From Desulfobacteraceae bacterium (GTDB lineage: Bacteria; Desulfobacterota; Desulfobacteria; Desulfobacterales; UBA5852), in contig JABZFP010000007.1 in the NCBI GenBank assembly GCA_014237395.1, positions 226,367-290,366 of the forward strand: a stretch of 64,000 bases of DNA, read 5' to 3'. The notes below the pieces were generated by a model. That model was not told the DNA's origin. It ran no database searches and saw nothing but the letters and a program-made list of their open reading frames with translations. Shown in pieces: positions 15,154 to 22,175 of this stretch. Numbering within the stretch: position 1 is the first letter of the stretch; each line of letters opens with the position of its first letter. Made by a program: the position numbers and the translations under genes.

Positions 15154-16910
15154 GATAGGATTTCCTTCTGGATATGGACGGGCAGCGTGACCACAAAGGT
15201 TGTCCCCTGGTCCGTTTTGCTCTGAACGGTAATGTTGCCATGAAGTTTCTGGACCAGGCCGTAGGTAATGGAGAGGCCGAGGCCGGTTCCCTGGCCTTCC
15301 TTTTTCGTGGTAAAAAACGGTTCGAAGACCTTGTTGAGGTGATCTTCTGAAATACCGCACCCATTGTCCTGGATGAACAGGCACACCTGTTCGGGCCCAT
15401 CCATCTCCGCCCGGATATCCAGGAAGCACCCGTTGGCGATGGCCTGAAAGGCGTTGTTCACCAGGTTGAGGATGATCTGCTGCAGTTTTCCCCGATCGGT
15501 TTCGATCAGCGGGATGGTTTCTGGAATATCCACATGAATCTTGATATCGCGGTATTCGGCCTCTTTTTTGTGGAAATTGATCACATCGGCGACCATGTCC
15601 TTCAAATCGATGGGCTGGGTTTGAACGTCAAAATGACGGGAGAAACCCAGCAGCTGTCGGGTGATGGTGCCGCAACGGTCCACCGCATCGATTATCGAAT
15701 CGATGTGTTCCACCAGATCCGGGTCATCCTTGTACTGCTGCTTGATGGTGAACAGGTCTTTCACGTAACCGGCGGTTTCATTGATCAAGGCCAGCGGATT
15801 GTTGATCTCATGGGCCACCCCGGCGGCCAGCTGCCCGATGGAAGCCAGCTGACTGTTTCGCTCCGCAGCGACCATGGTTTCCGCTTTTTGCCGGTCGGCC
15901 TGGAATATCTTGTTGACCATCACCGTGGAAGTGAGTGTGATCACCATGGCGATGATGACGGCACTGACGCCGAAAAACCAGTTGATATGGGATCGAAGGT
16001 CCAGCCACACTTTCATCATCCCGGCTTTTTGCTTGACCACCATGAGGATAAACGATGTCGGGGCAATGTTGGTGTCGATGAATGCGTAGCCGATAAGGAT
16101 AGGCTGACCGTTTTTATCGACTGACATTTCGGCTTTTGTCCGATCGGCGTATGCCGGCAGGGGAATATTCATATGATGGGATTCCCCTTCGTAAAACTGG
16201 GAGGGGGTCTGGAGCAGACCCTCGCGATTGACCAGAAAAATATCCGCATGCTCCCCGGTCTTGTACGATGAGAGGGCCTGTATCAGTCGCTCGGTCTCCA
16301 GGGTCGCCCGCAGGACAAAGAACCGGCCGTCAGCGCGCACGGACTTGACGGCCACGACCATGTGGGGCACGTCGCGGTAGCCCGAAAAGGTTTCGCTGAC
16401 ACAGGCATTGTGCTGCTGACACTCCAAAAACCAGGGCTGGTTGCTGTAATCCTTGCCTTCCAGGTTGAAAGGGCCGGCATAGGTCACCTGGGTTCCGGTG
16501 TCCGCGATCACGCTCAGATCGGTCAGCCCGCCAAACCCCAATTTCAGATTCCGGAGCACCTCGGATAGGCGCCCGGGATTGGTCAGCCGGTCGTAGCCCA
16601 TTTCATTGACCGTGAACGTCAGGGCATCCAGGCGCTCCTCCAGAAAGAACGTAACCGCGCGGCGGGCGTTAGAGGCCAGCCGCTCGGTACGCAGGAGGGA
16701 TTCGGTATTGATGGATGTTTCGATCAGCTGGTAGTAGATCAGGGTCATGATGACCAGCGGCACAAGGGCGGTCGCCATCAGGATAAAAATCGTCATGCCC
16801 CAGGTTTGGCGATAATCCTGAAAAGTATAATAGGGACTCAGATGCTCGTCATCGTTGCGGTGAAACCGGGGCCATATGGCCTCCTGAAGCCGCTTCAGGG
16901 ATTTCATCAT
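15150..16910 (-). CDS. Membrane sensor histidine kinase with Cache-like sensor
   Basis: A 586-residue kinase. A membrane segment near residues 38-60 (ILMATALVPLVIMTLIYY) and a second near 290-315 enclose a periplasmic dCache-like sensor (features VIADTGTQVTYAGPF, WFLECQQ, GYAFIDT). The cytoplasmic part has an H box (AAGVAHEINNPLALI), an N box (LQQIILNLVNNAFQAI), DNGCGI, FFTTKKEGQGTGLGL. It should autophosphorylate and signal to the receivers encoded on both sides. The start at 16910 overlaps the stop of the preceding receiver gene (ATGATGA); a longer upstream frame overlaps that gene entirely. Confidence 0.92.
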   Translation of the reverse strand: MMKSLKRLQEAIWPRFHRNDDEHLSPYYTFQDYRQTWGMTIFILMATALVPLVIMTLIYYQLIETSINTESLLRTERLASNARRAVTFFLEERLDALTFTVNEMGYDRLTNPGRLSEVLRNLKLGFGGLTDLSVIADTGTQVTYAGPFNLEGKDYSNQPWFLECQQHNACVSETFSGYRDVPHMVVAVKSVRADGRFFVLRATLETERLIQALSSYKTGEHADIFLVNREGLLQTPSQFYEGESHHMNIPLPAYADRTKAEMSVDKNGQPILIGYAFIDTNIAPTSFILMVVKQKAGMMKVWLDLRSHINWFFGVSAVIIAMVITLTSTVMVNKIFQADRQKAETMVAAERNSQLASIGQLAAGVAHEINNPLALINETAGYVKDLFTIKQQYKDDPDLVEHIDSIIDAVDRCGTITRQLLGFSRHFDVQTQPIDLKDMVADVINFHKKEAEYRDIKIHVDIPETIPLIETDRGKLQQIILNLVNNAFQAIANGCFLDIRAEMDGPEQVCLFIQDNGCGISEDHLNKVFEPFFTTKKEGQGTGLGLSITYGLVQKLHGNITVQSKTDQGTTFVVTLPVHIQKEILS

Positions 16911-17278
16911 GACGCGCCCTCTTTTATCAGGGCCACCATGGCGATCAATCGATCGATGTCCAGCGGTTTGTTGATAAAGGAATGCGCTCCGTGGGCCATG
17001 CACTGTTCCCGATCTTTTTCCGTTCCGTGACCGGTCAGAATAATGACTGCGGTTTCGGGGCGGCACTGCTTGATCCGCGTCAGCACCTCCGTGCCATAGA
17101 TGTCGGGTAGTCGCAGGTCCAGGATAACCACGGGAAAAGGTTCTCCCTCAATTATTTCGATGGCTGTCCGGCCGTCATAACAGACTTTGCAGTTCAGATG
17201 GCGCAGCCCCAAGCGCTTGGCCAGCATATCGGCATAGCGCTGTTCGTCATCGACAATCAATAAGTCATAGTGTTTCAT
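16907..17278 (-). CDS. Single-domain response regulator, first gene of the operon
   Basis: A 123-residue receiver: LLIVDDEQ, phosphoacceptor Asp54 in VILDLRLPDIYG, Thr in ILTGHGT and Lys in FINKPLD. It has no output domain. It is similar in form to the receiver at 14770-15153, which suggests a duplication. It opens the seven-gene minus-strand operon that runs to about 9987 and is driven by the promoter at 17330-17358. Confidence 0.92.
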   Translation of the reverse strand: MKHYDLLIVDDEQRYADMLAKRLGLRHLNCKVCYDGRTAIEIIEGEPFPVVILDLRLPDIYGTEVLTRIKQCRPETAVIILTGHGTEKDREQCMAHGAHSFINKPLDIDRLIAMVALIKEGAS

Positions 17279-17329
17279 ATTTCAACAATTATTTAGGTTG
17301 ATTTGTTTTAAAACATAACTTATAGAAGG

Positions 17330-17358
17330 GATATAAATTATAAAGTTTAAATTGTAAA
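17330..17358 (-). promoter_or_regulatory. Sigma-70 promoter of the seven-gene signalling operon
   Basis: On the minus strand TTTACA (17353-17358), a 17-base spacer and TATATC (17330-17335), about 50 bases before the first start codon. Its -35 box overlaps that of the divergent promoter at 17352-17380, so the two directions may compete. Confidence 0.6.
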
Positions 17359-17380
17359 CACTTTGTTGGCGAATTATAAA
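17352..17380 (+). promoter_or_regulatory. Sigma-70 promoter of the AAA+ regulator gene
   Basis: TTGTAA (17352-17357), a 17-base spacer and TATAAA (17375-17380). This leaves a leader of about 140 AT-rich bases before the start codon at 17530. Confidence 0.6.
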
Positions 17381-17529
17381 AATGAAACAACTATTTTTTC
17401 GGCTGAAGAAAGAACCTGTAAAAATGTGTGTCGCCAGTTAAATCGGGATAGGTAAAGGCATTTTGATTGAATCTTTTTAATATTTATAGAAATATCCAAT
17501 TTTTTGACCCCGACGGTAGGGATTGAAAC

Positions 17530-19026
17530 ATGGCCGAAAATGCAAAACGCGTCCTCCTGGTCGATGATGAAGAAAAATTGCTCACTTCCATTGCCCGGCG
17601 AATGGAAGTGCTGGGGTTTGTGCCGTTCACGGCAACCAACGGCATGGCGGCAATTGACATTGCCAGGAAACATCCTATCGATCTGGCCATCGTCGATCTG
17701 CAAATGCCGGATATGGACGGACTGGTGACGATTACCAAACTGAAGGAAATCAAGCCTAACTTAAAAACCGTTCTGCTCACCGGGCATGGCAACGAGAAAG
17801 TCCGGCAGGCCACCGAATCACTCAACACATTTTATTTTGAAAAAGATGAGATGGGGGGGTTCTGGCGGTTTATCAAACAACTGAATACCGATGGCAGCGT
17901 CGTGGTCATTCGCCCGGCCGCAACATCACCGTCCGCGACGGCCACCCCGGCAAGCGGAAAGCAACCGTCCGACACATATCCGGCCAATGAAATCGAAATT
18001 CACCCCCATCAGGATTTTGTGCACACCGCCGAGCGGGCCGACGGACTTTCAACGGCGGCCCGTCGATCCATCGAGATGGAACGGCCGTGGATTGTCGGTG
18101 AAACCCAAGCCATGCAAGCGCTGCGCAAAGATATTGAACGTATGGCCTCGTTGGACTGTACGGTAACCCTGCGTGGAGAACCGGGCACCGGCAAGGAGTT
18201 GGCGGCGAGGGCCATCCATGCAGGTAGTATGCGCCGCCGTCACCGCTTTCTGGCCGTCAACTGCGCCAATTTCAGCAGCGAACAACTGGCCGGTCAGCTC
18301 TTTGGCTACCAGAGCGGCGATCTTTCCGAGGCGATCCGGAACCGCAACGGTATTTTCAGCAGCGGTCAGATGGGAACCCTTCTTTTCGACAAAGTTGAAA
18401 AAATGCCCCTTCCCATGCAGGATCAGCTGTTAAGCATTCTCGACATGGCCGACAGTCAACGGTCCCGGGGGCCTCAAGAAACAGGCATCGATATGCGGAT
18501 TCTGGTGGCCACCGATACGGATCTGGCCGAGCGGGTCAGCAGGGGATCTTTTAATCAGGACCTCTACCATCGCCTCAACCTGTTTGAGCTGACCATCCCC
18601 CCTCTGCGTGAACGCAAGGATGACATTCATCCCCTGTGCCGGTATTTTTTCGACCAATACAGAAAAGAACTTGGCAAAACCGTGGCGTCGATTTCGCCGG
18701 AGGTCATCAAAATCCTGGTCGACTATGATTTTCCCGGAAATGTTCGTGAGTTGAAACACATTATCGAACGGGCGGTGATCCTGGTCGACGGCAAGACCAT
18801 TGAACGGAAGCACCTGCCGGTAAGATTTCTGCAGGAGACGAAACCGGTTGGACCCCAGTTGCCCAAAGCGTTTGCAACACTGGCCGAACTGGAAAAACGG
18901 TATATCGTGGAAGTTCTTGAAGCCTCGAACGGGAACAAATCCAAGACAGCGGAAATTCTGGGCATCAGTCGCGCCGCCCTGTGGCGCAAATTGAAACAGA
19001 TCAAGGCCGAACAATGCGATCAATGA
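17530..19026 (+). CDS. NtrC-like regulator with degenerate sigma-54 activator core
   Basis: A 498-residue protein with a receiver (Asp56 in IVDLQMPDMDG; the usual lysine region reads FYFEKDEMGG), a long Pro/Ala/Thr linker (about 130-185), an AAA+ core and a Fis-type helix-turn-helix (NKSKTAEILGISRAALWRKL). The P-loop GEPGTGKE is intact, but the sigma-54 contact loop GAFTGA is replaced by GDLSEA and Walker B is altered (LLFDKVEKM instead of LFLDEI). It therefore probably cannot activate sigma-54 polymerase in the usual way and may work as a DNA-binding repressor or with sigma-70. It is divergent from the signalling operon and followed by a sigma-54-promoted gene. Confidence 0.85.
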   Translation: MAENAKRVLLVDDEEKLLTSIARRMEVLGFVPFTATNGMAAIDIARKHPIDLAIVDLQMPDMDGLVTITKLKEIKPNLKTVLLTGHGNEKVRQATESLNTFYFEKDEMGGFWRFIKQLNTDGSVVVIRPAATSPSATATPASGKQPSDTYPANEIEIHPHQDFVHTAERADGLSTAARRSIEMERPWIVGETQAMQALRKDIERMASLDCTVTLRGEPGTGKELAARAIHAGSMRRRHRFLAVNCANFSSEQLAGQLFGYQSGDLSEAIRNRNGIFSSGQMGTLLFDKVEKMPLPMQDQLLSILDMADSQRSRGPQETGIDMRILVATDTDLAERVSRGSFNQDLYHRLNLFELTIPPLRERKDDIHPLCRYFFDQYRKELGKTVASISPEVIKILVDYDFPGNVRELKHIIERAVILVDGKTIERKHLPVRFLQETKPVGPQLPKAFATLAELEKRYIVEVLEASNGNKSKTAEILGISRAALWRKLKQIKAEQCDQ

Positions 19027-19346
19027 GTCTTCCCGCACGCCTTGAAAAGCCGGTTTCGATCTTTTTGGGTGCTCTGCAAGGCAGACCGTTCGGGGTCTCA
19101 GGCAAATGATTCCCAAATAGGTGCTACCGAGGGCCCGGCCCGGGCCATGCGCCTGTATAAAAACGGATAATTCCCTAATATTTAAACCGTATCTGACGAC
19201 CCCGAGCGCCTTCTTGTTGTACGCCATCAATATGGGAAATATTTTACCCATATTCTCCGAAATGATTACTTAAAAATCGATTCCCACCTCGCGTATCAAT
19301 TTTATAACATTTTAAAATAATTGATATATTTTGTAATTAGAGTTTG
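19027..19346. other. Intergenic stretch upstream of the PEP-CTERM gene
   Basis: About 320 bases, strongly AT-rich from 19250 onward, where activator-binding sites for the sigma-54 promoter would be expected. I could not pick out a convincing paired operator by eye. Confidence 0.45.
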
Positions 19347-19362
19347 TGGCACGGTGCTTGCT
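19347..19362 (+). promoter_or_regulatory. Sigma-54 promoter of the PEP-CTERM gene
   Basis: TGGCACGGTGCTTGCT matches the consensus TGGCACG-N4-TTGCW exactly, with GG and GC separated by 10 bases. Transcription should start near 19373, about 60 bases before the start codon. RpoN-dependent expression of PEP-CTERM genes is known from other bacteria. Confidence 0.9.
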
Positions 19363-19432
19363 GATAAGATGGGTCACAGTATTTGGATGTTCATTCATGT
19401 TCACTTGTGATTCAAATCGGAGGAAGATCAGC

Positions 19433-20092
19433 ATGCGGAAATGGATTGTTTTGACAGCGGTATTTTTATGCCTGGCAGTTGCCGGGCCGGCTCAGGCCAC
19501 CCAATTGAAAATTGATAACTCAGGGTCACTGTGGGGATCTTTAATAGATATCACGGTCGGCAACACCATACATGATAGTGTTGGAGCCGGTCGTTTTCAT
19601 ACCAAAGTAATCACTGACGATGGAAAGTTGCTCGTTGACACTTTTTCCTATTGTGTCGACATCAATCAGTCATTCAGTTGGAATACCCCTTTTTCTTTCG
19701 AGAATACCCCAATGGACCATAATTATCTGTTGGCGGCTTGGCGGGTTTACAACTACGACCCTTTCATTGGTGTCAATAAATTTATTGATTACGATAATGA
19801 TAATGACCGCAGCATGGTCGCCCAAGCGCTTCAGCTGGCTGTGTGGGACGCTGTGTATGGATCGATATCTGTCGGCGATGCGAATGATGATGGGCTGGTT
19901 GCTTTATACAAAAAAATGATTGAATTGGATGTTATAAATAGCAGTTTCACAGGGTCCGGGTTCATGCTGGCTATATCTGAGGGAAGCCAGGACCAGCTTG
20001 TGGCAGCACCGGTTCCCGAACCGGCCACCATGCTCCTGATGGGCATTGGCCTGCTGGGGCTGGGGGTTGTGGGGCGCAAGCGGATCAAATAG
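19433..20092 (+). CDS. Exported PEP-CTERM protein with thioester-domain-like motifs
   Basis: A 219-residue secreted protein. Residues 1-22 are a signal peptide (VFLCLAVAGPAQA). The C-terminus is a classical PEP-CTERM sorting signal: PVPEPATM, a hydrophobic segment and RKR, which an exosortase would process. Between them lie TFSYCVDINQ (Cys74) and ALQLAVWDAVYG (Gln134). The aromatic-Cys and hydrophobic-Gln-x-x-hydrophobic pattern is that of thioester domains, in which Cys and Gln form an internal bond that reacts with target surfaces. This reading is inference. GGAGGA precedes the ATG at 19433, which is preferred over an upstream frame start lying at the promoter itself. A perfect sigma-54 promoter drives the gene, and a terminator follows. 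Confidence 0.85.
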   Translation: MRKWIVLTAVFLCLAVAGPAQATQLKIDNSGSLWGSLIDITVGNTIHDSVGAGRFHTKVITDDGKLLVDTFSYCVDINQSFSWNTPFSFENTPMDHNYLLAAWRVYNYDPFIGVNKFIDYDNDNDRSMVAQALQLAVWDAVYGSISVGDANDDGLVALYKKMIELDVINSSFTGSGFMLAISEGSQDQLVAAPVPEPATMLLMGIGLLGLGVVGRKRIK

Positions 20093-20114
20093 CGTTTCCC
20101 ATAGGATAAAAACG

Positions 20115-20155
20115 AAAAGCGGAGGCCCTTTTTCCAAGGTTCCTCCGCTTTTTTT
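20115..20155 (+). terminator. Intrinsic terminator after the PEP-CTERM gene
   Basis: AAAAGCGGAGG pairs with CCTCCGCTTTT around a 16-base spacer and is followed by a T tract. A-rich sequence on the other side could let it also serve the convergent gene at 20176-20475. Confidence 0.85.
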
Positions 20156-20175
20156 ATTGAAAGGGGCCGTCGACC

Positions 20176-20475
20176 TTAATGCGGGGCATGCTCCGACGAA
20201 CGCAGCTTGCGATGTTGGGCTTTCAGTTTGCGGATGGCCCGGGGAAGCTGGCGGGCGCGGAGTTCCAATTCGCTGATGTTATCCTTGAGACTATCGATTT
20301 TTTCCTGGATGGATTCATCCATGGTTTTTTCGGCCTGGTAAAGGGACAGGGTGAAACTGAGCCGGTTGATCTGTTCTTCGGTGGCGGCTTTTTCGGCCTT
20401 CTTTTCCTCGGTTTCCCGGCGAATTTGCAAAATTTGTTTCTGGAGGTCGGTGATCACCTTCTTGGGTTTGGGCAT
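20176..20475 (-). CDS. Small coiled-coil protein, 99 residues
   Basis: An unrecognised, highly charged protein. Almost the whole length is predicted helix with heptad character (LQKQILQIRRETEEKKAEK; IQEKIDSLKDNISELELRAR), ending in a basic tail. The ATG at 20475 has AAAGGAG 11 bases upstream; a longer frame would run through the promoter region. It appears to be monocistronic between the bidirectional-looking terminator and its own promoter. Function unknown. Confidence 0.65.
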   Translation of the reverse strand: MPKPKKVITDLQKQILQIRRETEEKKAEKAATEEQINRLSFTLSLYQAEKTMDESIQEKIDSLKDNISELELRARQLPRAIRKLKAQHRKLRSSEHAPH

Positions 20476-20548
20476 AGACAGTGCAACTCCTTTCCGGTGC
20501 GCCGATGATGGGTGCCGGACGGCGATTTGGGCCGTGATGGCAAAATCG

Positions 20549-20604
20549 GGCATGTAGATAATATCATAAGTGATAAAACTATACATGCCGGACGTGGTTG
20601 TCAA
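20549..20604 (-). promoter_or_regulatory. Possible promoter overlapped by an inverted repeat
   Basis: On the minus strand a consensus TTGACA (20599-20604) is followed by TATAGT (20578-20583) with a short 15-base spacer. The pair GGCATGTA (20549-20556) and TACATGCC (20582-20589) forms an 8-bp inverted repeat over the promoter, which could be an operator or an RNA hairpin upstream of the coiled-coil gene. Confidence 0.4.
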
Positions 20605-20647
20605 TGTTGGGAAGGGGCGTTTTGGGGAAGGGGGCTTTGACCGAAGG

Positions 20648-22132
20648 CTAAGGCTCCTGCGTGCTGGCGACATAAAAATCATCGATGATGCCCTTTTCCT
20701 TCAGGCTGCTGCCATAGGCACGGGCCGTGTCCTTGTCCGGGAAATGATCGATGCGGACCTGGTACCAGATTTTGTCATCACCATGCGCTTTGATCACATA
20801 GGCGTCGATGGCCTGTTTTTTGAGACTTGCCAGATAGCGTTCCGCATGTTCGGGTTTGAGATAGGCCGCGACCTGCAGGGTGTAGGGCATGGGCGGGGGA
20901 GGGGTTACCACGGGGGGCGGGGCAATCGCTTGTGGTGCTGGTTCCGGCACCGGCGAAGGGGTCAGGTACCCCACCGTGTTGATCAGGAAAGCGGTGGCCA
21001 GAACACCCAGCCCGGCAATCAGGCTCCATGTCATGGCACGGCGCAGTCCCGGCGAACGGCGCAGGCGGTCGAGAACCGCCGCCTGCAGTTGCTTCCGGTC
21101 CTGGTTGACGCGGCGGGCGGCATTTCCCAGGCGGTCGATGAGGGCCTCTCGGCCGATGTCCTCCCCATCGTGAACGATTGTTTTCGCTATCCGGTCGCTG
21201 ACCGGGTAGCTGCCGGTGGGGGGCACGAATCCGGATGACATCCGTTCCAGGGTTTCTTCGTCGAGAGGGCCTAAAATTTTCCGGGCCCGCGCCAGCAGGT
21301 CGGCGTTGCGCTCCGATGGTAAAATCCAGCGTAAACAGGCCGCAATGCCGCAGCGCAGTTCCTCCCAGGAAGGTTGCTGGGCGGCGGCCTGTAAATAGAC
21401 GGGCAGGGCCCATTCGTCGGAGCGCCCTTCCCGGATAAAAACTCCCGAAAGGTCAACCGCCATGGCCGAAGACGGGGACAGGGGAGAGGTCATGGCACGG
21501 CGGTAGGTCTGCAGCGCGGGAAAATCGGTGCGCTTCGCAAGCAGGTAAAGGCGAGCCAGCGTGGTCTGGATCGTCATGTTCGCGGCGTGGGTCTCGCCGA
21601 TCCGTGCGGCAAGATCCTGATGCTGCGGTGTCAAGCCGCCCTGGTATTCCCTTGTCTGGAGCCAGCTTTCGGCGATTTCCTGGTCGGTCGGGTAGCGGGT
21701 GAGATAGTGTTCCATAAATTGGTCGGCGACGGCATCTTTGTCGGTCTGGGCCGCATACAGGCGCACCATACGGGAGACCAGGGATTGGAGGCCCTGGCGG
21801 CGGGCACCCGGCGACATCAGGAAACTGTCATACAGGGCCAGCGCTTTGCGATAGGCCTTCTCGGCGCGGTCGGGGTCCCCATTGCGCTCCCAGACGCCGG
21901 CCTCATGCAAGACGGGGGGAATCAACTGCAGGGCCAGCTGGACGGCCAGCCATCCGCTTGCCATAAAAAACAGGACAAACGAAACCGCCAACACCAGCAG
22001 CGGGGTTGTCAACCCGCTGGCATTGTCCAGCAGCGAGAGCAGCCAGAGGCTGAGGGGTACGGACAGCGCCGCTGCGGCCCAGATTCGGAATGCGATATGT
22101 TTTAGCGATTGAATGGCCACGATTGGTCTCAT
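20648..22132 (-). CDS. Membrane protein with C-terminal SPOR domain
   Basis: A 494-residue inner-membrane protein. Two membrane segments lie near the N-terminus (about 18-65). A helical TPR-like middle (GDPDRAEKAYRKALALYDSF) follows, then a third hydrophobic segment (about 375-395), a Pro-rich linker and a SPOR domain from about residue 425 (YTLQVAAYLKPEHAERYLAS). SPOR domains bind denuded peptidoglycan glycan strands, often at division sites. The gene follows PBP1A by about 40 bases in the same direction, which suggests a joint role in cell-wall work. Confidence 0.85.
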   Translation of the reverse strand: MRPIVAIQSLKHIAFRIWAAAALSVPLSLWLLSLLDNASGLTTPLLVLAVSFVLFFMASGWLAVQLALQLIPPVLHEAGVWERNGDPDRAEKAYRKALALYDSFLMSPGARRQGLQSLVSRMVRLYAAQTDKDAVADQFMEHYLTRYPTDQEIAESWLQTREYQGGLTPQHQDLAARIGETHAANMTIQTTLARLYLLAKRTDFPALQTYRRAMTSPLSPSSAMAVDLSGVFIREGRSDEWALPVYLQAAAQQPSWEELRCGIAACLRWILPSERNADLLARARKILGPLDEETLERMSSGFVPPTGSYPVSDRIAKTIVHDGEDIGREALIDRLGNAARRVNQDRKQLQAAVLDRLRRSPGLRRAMTWSLIAGLGVLATAFLINTVGYLTPSPVPEPAPQAIAPPPVVTPPPPMPYTLQVAAYLKPEHAERYLASLKKQAIDAYVIKAHGDDKIWYQVRIDHFPDKDTARAYGSSLKEKGIIDDFYVASTQEP

Positions 22133-22175
22133 GTTGCAGGCATCCCCGGGCGGTTTCTGGCACGGGATGCCGGTT

